A stretch of 64,000 bases of DNA from Actinopolymorpha singaporensis. Its GTDB lineage: Bacteria; Actinomycetota; Actinomycetes; Propionibacteriales; Actinopolymorphaceae. Numbering within the stretch: the stretch's first letter is position 1; each line of letters opens with the position of its first letter. A program made the translations under genes and the position numbers. Below are positions 56,814 through 64,000 of this stretch, in pieces. The stretch spans positions 3,459,981 to 3,523,980 of the forward strand of contig NZ_LT629732.1 of assembly GCF_900104745.1 (NCBI RefSeq). Reading direction: 5' to 3'. Below the pieces are notes generated by a model that was given only the letters and a program-made list of their open reading frames with translations, was not told the DNA's origin and searched no databases.

Positions 56814-57953
56814 GTGGACATCGAGACGGTCGGGGTCGAGGAGGAGTTCCTGCTGGTCGACCCGTCGTCGCGGCTTCCGGTGCCGCTGGCGGTGGAGGTG
56901 CTCGACACCGCACGGGCGGGGCGGGTTCCGGTGGGCGCCAGTTTCCAGCCCGAGCTCGTACGAACGCAGGTCGAGGCCGCCACCGGAATCTGCGCCGAGA
57001 TGTCAACGGTGGAAGACCATCTCGGCGTGCTCCGGGACGTTCTCGGCAGAGCGGCCAGGACCCACCACGCCCGAATCGTCTCGGTCGGCCACCCGGTGCT
57101 CTCCGACGGGCCGCCACCTCTCACCCCGGGCGAGCGTTTCGGCCGGATCCACCAGCGATACGCCGAGATCGTCGGCTCCTACCAGTCATGCGGTTGCCAT
57201 GTCCACATCGGCCTGCCCGACCGGGAGACCGCGGTCGCCGTGCTCAATCACCTACGGCCGTGGCTTCCGACCCTGCTGGCACTCTCCGCCAACTCCGCGT
57301 TGACAGAAGGTCGCGACACCGGTTACGACAGCTGGCGAATGGTCACGCAGGCACGCTTTCCGGGCTCGGGCATCCCGCCGTACTTCACTTCGGCGACGGC
57401 GTACGACCGCGAGGTGGCGAGGCTGGTCGACTGTGGAGTGCTCGTCGACCCCGACATGACGTTCTGGCTGGCCAGGCCCTCGTCCCGCTACGCCACATTG
57501 GAGGTGCGGGCCGCGGACGCGGCAGCAACCGTCGAGGACGCGCTGTTGCAGGCGGCCCTGACCCGGGCACTCGTCCGCACCGCGCGGGCAGACCTGGCGT
57601 CCGGCAGAGCCGCGCCGGTGGTCCACGACCAGGTGGGGGCGGCCGCGGTGTGGAGTGCGGCGCGCCACGGCTTGGCCGGCCCGGCCGTGGATCCCGTACT
57701 GGGCAGGCAGGTCCCGACGAAGGAGTTGCTGCACCAGTTGCTGCTCCGCGTACGCCCCGCCCTGGCGGAGACCGGCGATCTCCCCTTCGTACACAGGTAT
57801 GTGCGCCACCTCCTGGCGGCGGGTACCAGCGCGGCCCGGCAGCGGGCGACGTACGACCAGACCAAGGAGCCCCGTGCGGTGGTGGACATGCTCGTCACCC
57901 AGACGGCGAGGACCGCTCCGCCGCCTCCGTTTGCCGCTGACGCGCCCGGGTAG
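56814..57953 (+). CDS. Carboxylate-amine ligase, YbdK/glutamate-cysteine ligase type 2 family
   Basis: A 379-residue ATP-dependent ligase. It starts VDIETVGVEEEFLLVDPSSR (GVEEEF motif that binds metal and amino acid), and has SYQSCGCHVHIGLPDRETAV (HVH motif) and TFWLARPSSRYATLEVRAAD (substrate-binding R). Members form an amide or gamma-glutamyl bond; YbdK of E. coli shows weak glutamate-cysteine ligase activity, and many actinomycetes have several copies. It ends 9 bases before the diiron protein gene, so the two form an operon. Confidence 0.88.
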   Translation: MDIETVGVEEEFLLVDPSSRLPVPLAVEVLDTARAGRVPVGASFQPELVRTQVEAATGICAEMSTVEDHLGVLRDVLGRAARTHHARIVSVGHPVLSDGPPPLTPGERFGRIHQRYAEIVGSYQSCGCHVHIGLPDRETAVAVLNHLRPWLPTLLALSANSALTEGRDTGYDSWRMVTQARFPGSGIPPYFTSATAYDREVARLVDCGVLVDPDMTFWLARPSSRYATLEVRAADAAATVEDALLQAALTRALVRTARADLASGRAAPVVHDQVGAAAVWSAARHGLAGPAVDPVLGRQVPTKELLHQLLLRVRPALAETGDLPFVHRYVRHLLAAGTSAARQRATYDQTKEPRAVVDMLVTQTARTAPPPPFAADAPG

Positions 57954-57962
57954 GCGAGACCC

Positions 57963-59051
57963 GTGAATCGTTCCGCCTCCGCCCCGTCGCTACCCCGGCC
58001 GCGCGGGCCCCTGTCCGCCGCCGTGGTCGACGCCCTGACCGCCGGTTCACCGTCCGGCCCCGGTTCACCGTCCGGCCCCGGCTCGCCGGCCGGCTCCAGC
58101 CCGGCGCGGTCCGGAGCCCAGCCGGCAGCTGCCCTGGCCGCGGCGGACGTCGCCGGCGCAGATCCGTACGGCGCAGACCCCTACGGTGACGATCTCCAGC
58201 TCGCGCTCTACACCTGCTACGAGCTGCACTACCGGTCCTTCGGCGGCGTCGACGCGGCCTGGGAGTGGGACCCGACGCTGCTGGGCCTGCGCAACCAGCT
58301 CGAGTCGGTCTTCCTGGCCGCCCTCCGGCGCGACGCCGTACGCCACACCGACGTCGACGACGCGCTCGAACCGCTACTGGTCGAGCCGGTGGACGCGGAC
58401 GGCATCTCACACTTCCTCCGCAAGGACGGCGAACTGTCGCACCTGCGCGAACACATCGCGATGCGTTCGGCCTACCACCTCAAGGAGGCCGACCCGCACG
58501 CGTGGGTGATCCCGCGACTGGAGGGCGTGGCCAAGGCGGCGCTGGTGGCGGTGGAGTTCGACGAGTTCGGCGCCGGGCACGCAGACCGCGCGCACTCGCG
58601 GTTGTTCGCCGATCTCATGGAGGGCCTCGGGCTCGACTCCCGGTACGGCCACTACCTCGACCGCACACCCTCCGCGATGCTGGCGGTGGTCAACCTCATG
58701 TCAATGCTCGGCCTGCACAGGTCCCTGCGCGGAGCGTTGGTCGGGCACTTCGCTGCGGCGGAGATCACCACGCCGCCGAGTGCCCGGCGGATCACCCAGG
58801 CGATGGACCGACTGGGTACGCCCGACGCCTGCCGCTTCTTCTACGACGAGCACGTCGAAGCCGACGCCGTTCACGAGCAGGTCATGCGCCACGACGTCGT
58901 GGCCGACCTGATCACGCGCGAGCCCGAACTCACCGACGACGTGATCTTCGGCATCGACGCCACCGACTTCCTGGAGGAGGCCGTGGCGGCGGAGGCTCTG
59001 CGGGCGTGGCGGGCCGGCAGGTCGGCCCTGCGCGATCCCGTACAGGTCTGA
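57963..59051 (+). CDS. Iron-containing redox enzyme family protein (heme-oxygenase-like diiron fold)
   Basis: A 362-residue protein. After a Gly/Ser/Pro-rich disordered segment (GSPSGPGSPSGPG) the rest is all-helical: YTCYELHYRSFGGVDAAWEW, FDEFGAGHADRAHSRLFADL and FFYDEHVEADAVHEQVMRHD. These Glu/His pairs (ELH, E-x-G-x-G-H, EHxExDxxH) match the ligand pattern of heme-oxygenase-like diiron proteins, which bind two irons and activate oxygen. Such enzymes occur in natural-product pathways, often acting on amino acids or their conjugates. The upstream ligase may make its substrate. Confidence 0.82.
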   Translation: MNRSASAPSLPRPRGPLSAAVVDALTAGSPSGPGSPSGPGSPAGSSPARSGAQPAAALAAADVAGADPYGADPYGDDLQLALYTCYELHYRSFGGVDAAWEWDPTLLGLRNQLESVFLAALRRDAVRHTDVDDALEPLLVEPVDADGISHFLRKDGELSHLREHIAMRSAYHLKEADPHAWVIPRLEGVAKAALVAVEFDEFGAGHADRAHSRLFADLMEGLGLDSRYGHYLDRTPSAMLAVVNLMSMLGLHRSLRGALVGHFAAAEITTPPSARRITQAMDRLGTPDACRFFYDEHVEADAVHEQVMRHDVVADLITREPELTDDVIFGIDATDFLEEAVAAEALRAWRAGRSALRDPVQV

Positions 59052-59122
59052 GGATGGGCCTCCGGGGGGCAGCTCCGACGGCGCGGCAACGCCGATCTCA
59101 GGCGTTCGTACAGGCCGCCTAC

Positions 59123-59407
59123 TCAGGCGTCGTCGCCCGCCTCGTCGTCCTCGTCGTCCGCGTCGTCGTCCGGCTCGTCCCGCGCCGTCCGGATCCGTCG
59201 CCGGTGGCTCGTGTCGCACAGCGGGTAGGTGTGGCTGCGCCGGCAGGTGCACACCGCCACGATGAACCGGTCCGATCTGACGGTCTCACCGTCGTGGACG
59301 AGTTCGACCGGCCCCTCGATCAGGATCGGGCCGGACGGGACGATGCGGACCACCCGCCCGGGTCGACCCCTCCGGCATCGCTCGTGGCTTCGCTCAGCGG
59401 GTGCCAC
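59123..59407 (-). CDS. CDGSH iron-sulfur domain protein
   Basis: Up to 94 residues. The domain reads RFIVAVCTCRRSHTYPLCDT then SHRRR, the CxCxxSxxxPxCDxSH motif that holds a redox-active [2Fe-2S] cluster with three Cys and one His. A very acidic tail (DEPDDDADDEDDEAGDDA) follows. The start is uncertain: GTG at 59407 overlaps the stop of the upstream methyltransferase gene, and GTG at 59353 gives a shorter protein beginning VRIVPSGPILIEGP. It is convergent with the diiron protein gene and could supply electrons to it. Confidence 0.85.
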   Translation of the reverse strand: MAPAERSHERCRRGRPGRVVRIVPSGPILIEGPVELVHDGETVRSDRFIVAVCTCRRSHTYPLCDTSHRRRIRTARDEPDDDADDEDDEAGDDA

Positions 59408-60086
59408 GGATCACGACCAGTTCCTCCTCGCGTTGGCCGGGCAGGATGTACCCCTGGTCCTCCAGCCAGGATGCTCGCTCGGTCATGACCGGGCCGAACG
59501 GGACCACCGAGCGGATGCTGACCTCGGCCTCGATCCCGGCCGACGCCAGGCGTTCGCACGTCCGGTTGTTCCCGCACATCGAGGACTGGACCAGCAGGAG
59601 CGTTCCGCCGGGTTCGAGCACCTCCGCCACAGTCGCGCACAGCCTGTCCAGATGGTCCCGTCCGTCGAGACCCGCGTCCCAGGCCCCGGAACGTTGCGCG
59701 ATCACCGGTGACGCGGCATACGGGACGTACGGCGGATTCGCCAGCACCAGGCCGAAGCGCTCACCTCGGACGGGGTCGACCAGTCGGCCGCGACGTACCC
59801 GGACCGGGAGCCTTCGGCTCCAGGCGTTTGCCCGGGCAGACCACACCGCCCGCCGACTGACGTCGACGGCGGTGACACTGCCCGCTCCCAGCCTGGCGGC
59901 CAGGACGGCGAGTGCACCGGTTCCGGTGCAGAGGTCGAGTACGTGTGGCTTGGTGGAAAGGTCTTCCCCGCGAAGGGCCTGGGCGAGCAGCCGAGTGTCG
60001 TCCTGCGGCCTGTAGACGCCCGGAAGTCTCACGAAACGGATGGCGTCCTCCGAGCGTGGGATCGCGGTCTGGGGGACGGGGCGCAC
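59394..60086 (-). CDS. HemK/PrmC-like (MTQ2-type) SAM-dependent methyltransferase
   Basis: About 230 residues from the GTG at 60086. VLDLCTGTGALAVLAARLGA is motif I, VTAVDVSRRAVWSARANAWS motif II, and LVLANPPYVPYAASPVIAQR the NPPY motif that binds the amide or amino nitrogen of the substrate. Short HemK-like enzymes of this type methylate glutamine or other nitrogen atoms of proteins or small molecules. A longer start at 60212 is possible but not conserved-looking. It is coupled to the CDGSH gene. Confidence 0.8.
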   Translation of the reverse strand: MRPVPQTAIPRSEDAIRFVRLPGVYRPQDDTRLLAQALRGEDLSTKPHVLDLCTGTGALAVLAARLGAGSVTAVDVSRRAVWSARANAWSRRLPVRVRRGRLVDPVRGERFGLVLANPPYVPYAASPVIAQRSGAWDAGLDGRDHLDRLCATVAEVLEPGGTLLLVQSSMCGNNRTCERLASAGIEAEVSIRSVVPFGPVMTERASWLEDQGYILPGQREEELVVIRGTR

Positions 60087-60425
60087 CCCAGACCTACCAC
60101 GCCCGTCGTTTTGTGCGACGGGCTTTCGCCACGGCCGCTCAGTTGTGCGATCGAGGATCTCCGACACCGTCCTTCGGCCGTGAGCGCGGACGCCCTCCCT
60201 GCGGTCGGTCAACGTGAGCCTGTCCGCCGGAACGCCCGTTTGCCTGCGGTTCAGCTACCCCCGTGTCGGCCCGGTATGAGTAGGACCGCTCGCGGACTAT
60301 GCCCGGGCCCAACCCGCTCTTCGTAGGTCTTTTCGGCGTTCGCGACATCTCACGGACTGGAATGCCGCCGGCTCGGGGAAGTTGGTCAGGTCGCGCCGGT
60401 TCTCCGCCGAACAGGAGTCAGTCAG
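60087..60425. other. Gap between the methyltransferase and the collagen-like protein
   Basis: I find no supported gene in these 339 bases. The left part may code for an N-terminal extension of the leftward methyltransferase, whose frame is open to 60212. The right part should hold the promoter of the rightward secreted-protein gene; an AGGAG-type site (AACAGGAGTCAGTCAG) lies just before its ATG. Confidence 0.5.
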
Positions 60426-61088
60426 ATGTTCGCCATGCTCATGCGCAGACGGTGGCTCGGCCGGGTCACCGTGGTCACCGCAGCCGTCCTGCTCGCCGGC
60501 CTCGGCGCCGCCGCCTACGCCGCCATCCCAGCCGTGATCCCCGACGCGGACGGCACCATCCACGGTTGCTTCAGGACCACCCAGGGCAGCCTCCGGGTCA
60601 TCGACCCGTCCGCCGGCGACTCGTGCGGGCCGAGTGAGACCGCCCTCGACTGGAGTCGGACGGGACCCCAGGGACCCCAAGGGCCGCAGGGACCTCGGGG
60701 CCCGGCGGGACCGGAAGGCTCCGGCCACGCCTTCACGGCCACCTCGGGTGGTTCCGTTCCCATCCACGGGCCCACCGTGGTGGTCACGCTGACCGGTCTG
60801 CCGGCAGGCACGTACCTCGTGTGGTCGCCGATCGAGGTGGTGGGAGACACCGAGAGCGGAACGAACAACACCTGCCTGTTCGTGGTGAACGACAGCACGC
60901 TCGTGGTCGGGGAGGGCGACACCTTCATGTACGACGCCAAGGACCCGGGCTTCGGACGGGCGGACATGTTCGCGATCATCACCGTGCCCGCCGACGGCAG
61001 TACCATCGCCACCCGGTGTGACGCGAACACCGATGGTGCACGGGAGTTCGGGCGTACGACCGCACTCAAGGTCGCAGCCGTGAACTGA
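60426..61088 (+). CDS. Secreted protein with a short collagen-like repeat
   Basis: A 220-residue exported protein. The signal peptide spans about residues 8-33 (VTVVTAAVLLAGLGAAAYAA). DGTIHGCFRTTQGSLRVIDP and GDSCGPSETALDWSRTG form a small Cys-containing unit common in front of collagen-like stretches of actinobacterial proteins. GPQGPQGPQGPRGPAGPEG gives about six Gly-x-y triplets, and a C-terminal 120-residue beta-rich domain follows (VVVTLTGLPAGTYLVWSPIE). The role is probably at the cell surface or spore coat. Single gene, convergent with the phosphoesterase. Confidence 0.8.
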   Translation: MFAMLMRRRWLGRVTVVTAAVLLAGLGAAAYAAIPAVIPDADGTIHGCFRTTQGSLRVIDPSAGDSCGPSETALDWSRTGPQGPQGPQGPRGPAGPEGSGHAFTATSGGSVPIHGPTVVVTLTGLPAGTYLVWSPIEVVGDTESGTNNTCLFVVNDSTLVVGEGDTFMYDAKDPGFGRADMFAIITVPADGSTIATRCDANTDGAREFGRTTALKVAAVN

Positions 61089-61101
61089 CGGGCGCCTCCG
61101 G

Positions 61102-62745
61102 TCAGGGTTTGCGCACGGACCGCAGCGCGCTGGTGAGGTCGGCCACCTGAGCGTCCCGCGAGGAGAGCGGCTGCAGTCCGAGGCCGCGTTCGATGGTGGC
61201 CAGGATGGACGTCGTGTCGTAGACGGTGTGATCGACACCGGAGCGCGGGAGCGAGCGGCTGATCAGCAGAGCGGGGATACGCGTACCTGGACCGAACGCG
61301 TCGTAGACACCGGGGGTGGGGCTGCCCCTGCCGGGTGGGGACACGTGATCCCACTGGCCGCCGAACTCGTCGTAGGTGACGACCACCAAGGTGTCGCCGG
61401 CCTGCGGCCCGTTCACGACGGCCTCCAACAGGTCGACCAGATGGTCGCTTCCGTCAGGCTCACTGGCGTATCCGGGGTGTTCGTTCTCCGCGCCGTACGG
61501 CTTGACGAAGCTGACGCTGGGCAGCGTGCCTTCCTTCGCCGCGGCGACGAACTCCTTCTCGTCCCGCAGGTGTGCGCGGCCCGGTTGTCCCGGCGCGTAG
61601 TTGGCGAAGTAGTTGAGCGGCTGGTGGTGGTACTGGAAGAGCGGCCCGGGGTTGCCTGCGGCAGCCTCGTCCCAGCCGCCGGCGTACCAGTTCCAGGTCA
61701 CGCCCGCGTCGCTGAGCCGGTCACCGATGTTCGGGTAGGCCGCGTCGTCGACGAGTGCGATCTTCACACCGTTGCTCGCCGGGGGACTGGCCGGCTGAAC
61801 CGTGTTGACCGCGTAGTCACCGCAGGCCTTGTCGAAGTCCGCCTTCGAGCCGTCGGCACACACGACTGTGAGCTGTCCGTTCACGACCCCGCGACGGGTC
61901 GCGGTGTACTGCGGGAACGACGCGGGCATTCCGTTGCTGTCGATCACCGAGTGCCGCGCGCCCAGTGCTCCACCGCTGCTGTCGATCGGTGCCCGCGCGG
62001 CGACGAGGTACTGGTGGTTGAGGAACGAACCGCCGTTCGCCGCCTGGAAGAAGTGGTCGGCGACGATGTACTTCGGCGCACCGGGGGCGTGGAGGTAGCG
62101 GTAGATCGGCAATTGCGTCGTGTCGTACACGCCCATGGCCAGTCCGATGGCATCGCTTCCGGTGACGTAGCGGTCCTGCCTGCCACCGTCGATCTGGTAC
62201 TTCTCCTCGTAGAAGCGGTGGTTCAGGTCGCGGGTGCAGCCTCCGGGCTGGGCGCCCGGGCTGTCCTTGAGAATCCCTTCCGGGTTGGGCGCACCCGGTG
62301 CGGGACACGTCCGGTCGGTCGCGGCGATGTAGTCGTCGATGGTGAACGGCGCGTTCGTGAAGTGACTGGCACTGACGCCGTGCGCGGTGTCGGTGCACGT
62401 GGTCGACAGTGGAGGGGATTTCAGGTTCACGTCCCGTTGCGGCAGGCAGCCGAACGGTGTTCCGTCCTGCGCGACCTGGACGGTGTGCGCCGGGTCCGCG
62501 GCGGAAAGGCCCTCGACGGTCTGCCCGTTGACCTCGCCCCACGTGCCGTACAGGTTGTCGAAGCTGTGGTTCTCCTCGTAGATCACGACCAGGTGGTGGT
62601 AGTTGCCTACCACCTTGGGTGGCCCGCCGTTCGCGACGTCGGCTGCCATCGCCCGCGTCGGCGGTGACGTGGCTGACGTGAGGGCGAGAAGTCCGAGGAG
62701 CGAGAGGCACGACCCGACCGACAGCGCCCGCATCCGAGTGCGCAT
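61102..62745 (-). CDS. Secreted alkaline-phosphatase-superfamily phosphoesterase (phospholipase C/AcpA type)
   Basis: A 547-residue exported protein with signal peptide (VGSCLSLLGLLALTSATSPP). The phosphoesterase family motif is VVIYEENHSFDNLYGTWGEV (metal-binding Glu/Asn), with IVADHFFQAANGGSFLNHQY and VVTYDEFGGQWDHVSPPG (metal-binding Asp/Glu and His) further on. Family members hydrolyse phospholipids or phosphate monoesters outside the cell, often under phosphate limitation; no phosphate-regulon box is evident to me. Length and motif order are normal. Confidence 0.88.
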   Translation of the reverse strand: MRTRMRALSVGSCLSLLGLLALTSATSPPTRAMAADVANGGPPKVVGNYHHLVVIYEENHSFDNLYGTWGEVNGQTVEGLSAADPAHTVQVAQDGTPFGCLPQRDVNLKSPPLSTTCTDTAHGVSASHFTNAPFTIDDYIAATDRTCPAPGAPNPEGILKDSPGAQPGGCTRDLNHRFYEEKYQIDGGRQDRYVTGSDAIGLAMGVYDTTQLPIYRYLHAPGAPKYIVADHFFQAANGGSFLNHQYLVAARAPIDSSGGALGARHSVIDSNGMPASFPQYTATRRGVVNGQLTVVCADGSKADFDKACGDYAVNTVQPASPPASNGVKIALVDDAAYPNIGDRLSDAGVTWNWYAGGWDEAAAGNPGPLFQYHHQPLNYFANYAPGQPGRAHLRDEKEFVAAAKEGTLPSVSFVKPYGAENEHPGYASEPDGSDHLVDLLEAVVNGPQAGDTLVVVTYDEFGGQWDHVSPPGRGSPTPGVYDAFGPGTRIPALLISRSLPRSGVDHTVYDTTSILATIERGLGLQPLSSRDAQVADLTSALRSVRKP

Positions 62746-62840
62746 GATTCCTCCCCAACCAGCCGGGGACCTTGATCAGGCCGTCAGGGTGACAGCGAAT
62801 CCCGCACCTGTCGAGGACCCTCTTTCTCGGGCACCGCTGT

Positions 62841-64000
62841 TCAGCGGTGTCCCTGGAGTTCGGCGAGCCGGGGCGCGTTCTCCACGTCCGGGCGGAACGA
62901 CGCGTACGCCGTGGCGACGATGCCGACGACGGCGATCGCGGCCGCGTACACGACGACCGGCCACACGCTGTCGAACGCGGCGGTGAGGGCCGTGGCGATC
63001 AGTGGTGCGAAGCCTCCGCCGAGCGTGTTGGAGATCTGGTAGCCGATGTTGACACCCGTGGTGCGGGCCTCCACGTCGAACATCTCGGCCAGCATCGTCT
63101 GCAACGTCCCCTGCATCGCCACACCGGGAATGACGAAGCCGACCACCATGCCCAGCCAGATGAGCACCGCCACGTCGGTCTGGTAGAGCGCGAAGGTCGG
63201 ATAGATCAGCAGCGCGAAGCCGATGCACGCGCCGATGTAGGTCGGACGGCGGCCGACCCTGTCCGACAGGCTTCCCCACAGCGGTGCGACGACGATCTGC
63301 AGAGCGCCGACGATCATCGTGCCGATGAAGCCGACCTGGGCCTGGGTGCCCTTGGACACGATGTAGGCGAGGCCGAACGTGAGGATGACGTAGCCGGCGA
63401 TGCTCTGCGGCAGGCCGATGAGAATGCCGAGTACGGCGTTCTTCGGGTGTCGGCACACCTCCTTGAGCGGGAGCCCACGCTTCGTCCGGTTCCCCTCCTT
63501 CGCCTGCAGGGTCGCGTGCTCCTTGAACTCCTCGGACTCCTCCAGCTTGGACCGGAGTACGACGGCGACGACGGCGAGCACCAGCGCGAAGACGAACGGG
63601 ATGCGCCATCCCCAGGTCATGAAGAACTCTTCGGAGCCGATGCCGAGCGCGGCCATGAAGCCGGCCGAGGCGACGTTCGCGACCCCCGCGCCGCTGATCA
63701 GCAGTGCGCCGAACAGGCCGCGCCGGCCCACCGGCGCGTGCTCGACCACGAGCGAGGCGGCACCACCCATCTCACCGCCCACGAACAGGCCCTGCAGCAT
63801 CCGGAAGAACAGCAGCAGGATCGGCGCCGCGACTCCGATGGAGTCCGCGGACGGGATGAGGCCGATGGCGGCCGTCACGATGCCCATCCCGACGACCGTG
63901 ATCATCAGCGCCTTCTTGCGTCCCATCCGGTCACCCACGTGGCCGAACAGCAGCCCGCCGATCGGGCGCAGAAGGAAGCCGAAAGCGAACGTCGCGAACG
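62841..64000 (-). CDS. MFS metabolite:H+ symporter (MHS family), 5' part outside the window
   Basis: The frame is open at the window end and ends at 62841. It encodes at least 386 residues of an MHS-type (ShiA/ProP-like) transporter: LRPIGGLLFGHVGDRMGRKK is the loop 2-3 signature, FFRMLQGLFVGGEMGGAASL with VEHAPVGRRGLF the helix 4-5 region, and PLWGSLSDRVGRRPTYIG the mirrored loop 8-9. An ATG at 63938 is inside helix 2 and is not the true start. Substrates of the family are organic acids, osmolytes or aromatic acids; not determinable here. Confidence 0.9.
   Translation of the reverse strand, partial: FATFAFGFLLRPIGGLLFGHVGDRMGRKKALMITVVGMGIVTAAIGLIPSADSIGVAAPILLLFFRMLQGLFVGGEMGGAASLVVEHAPVGRRGLFGALLISGAGVANVASAGFMAALGIGSEEFFMTWGWRIPFVFALVLAVVAVVLRSKLEESEEFKEHATLQAKEGNRTKRGLPLKEVCRHPKNAVLGILIGLPQSIAGYVILTFGLAYIVSKGTQAQVGFIGTMIVGALQIVVAPLWGSLSDRVGRRPTYIGACIGFALLIYPTFALYQTDVAVLIWLGMVVGFVIPGVAMQGTLQTMLAEMFDVEARTTGVNIGYQISNTLGGGFAPLIATALTAAFDSVWPVVVYAAAIAVVGIVATAYASFRPDVENAPRLAELQGHR

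Noticed and set aside
58041-58090. Short direct repeats in the start of the diiron protein gene
   Set aside because: They encode a GSPSGP linker in frame; low-complexity coding sequence rather than a mobile or regulatory repeat.
59394-60212. Longer HemK-like protein from 60212
   Set aside because: The added 42 residues are Arg-rich without similarity; the usual length of the family fits the GTG at 60086.
1-64000. tRNA, rRNA, CRISPR arrays, insertion sequences, prophage, attachment sites
   Set aside because: I looked for cloverleaf-like segments, regularly spaced repeats, transposase or integrase motifs and terminal inverted repeats and saw none that hold up by eye; a covariance-model and IS search would be decisive.

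Overview
The window is very GC-rich with dense, often 4-base-overlapping genes. It carries WhiB, ANTAR, STAS and SigB/F/G-type sigma proteins and an actinobacterial QcrABC complex, so it comes from an actinomycete. I lean towards the Propionibacteriales (Actinopolymorpha- or Kribbella-like), but this is an inference from gene content only. I see no tRNA, rRNA, CRISPR array, transposase or phage gene.

Layout. 1-7.7 kb: end of a serine hydrolase, a winged-helix protein, a MarR-MFS-cysteine-hydrolase-like operon read leftward and preceded by a 14-bp tandem repeat, tatA, a peptidoglycan glycosyltransferase, and a TIM-barrel protein divergent from a TetR regulator. 7.7-11.6 kb: methyltransferase, MscS channel, GAF-ANTAR, STAS and WhiB regulators. 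11.8-17.4 kb: a hopanoid/isoprenoid cluster (dxs-hpnC-hpnD-hpnE-prenyl synthase-ispH-hpnH) in which dxs, hpnE and ispH have lost large internal or N-terminal segments and no squalene-hopene cyclase is present. 17.6-22.4 kb: a frameshifted kinase-like gene, a DMT transporter, a fusion of an MGDG-synthase-like glycosyltransferase to a wax-ester-synthase/DGAT domain, and a manganese-catalase remnant. 23.1-36.6 kb: a respiratory island, with a leftward ctaC-ctaD-ctaE-membrane protein-cytochrome c-qcrC-qcrA-qcrB operon back to back with a rightward System I cytochrome c maturation operon (ccmC-D-E-F-G-H) ending in a cupredoxin lipoprotein. 36.9-44.3 kb: DUF6328 protein, sigma factor, enolase-superfamily enzyme, TPP enzyme, a deletion-riddled FAD/Fe-S dehydrogenase and a hemerythrin-protein fragment. 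44.5-48 kb: CtaG and SCO copper-assembly proteins, a PrsW-like protease and a frameshifted YaaH-type membrane protein. 48.2-56.5 kb: a Tat-exported DUF4838 protein, nucleotidyltransferase, broken esterase, two phosphotransferases, a carboxymuconolactone-decarboxylase fusion with its TetR neighbour, and a GNAT enzyme. 56.8-64 kb: carboxylate-amine ligase, heme-oxygenase-like diiron protein, CDGSH protein, HemK-like methyltransferase, a collagen-like secreted protein, a secreted phosphoesterase and a partial MHS-family transporter.

Two things run through the window. First, broken genes are frequent and of two kinds: segmental losses (dxs, hpnE, ispH, Mn catalase, FAD/Fe-S dehydrogenase, hemerythrin protein, esterase) and frame changes that all correspond to one missing base (kinase-like gene, YaaH-type gene, esterase, perhaps the nucleotidyltransferase). 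This is either real decay or a property of the assembly. Second, the respiratory genes form one coherent machine (bcc complex, caa3 oxidase with a fused cytochrome c, copper chaperones, heme attachment system) of an architecture unusual for actinomycetes. The best candidates for undescribed biology are the glycosyltransferase-acyltransferase fusion with its DMT partner, the ligase/diiron-protein/CDGSH/methyltransferase locus, and the System I maturation operon without ccmAB.
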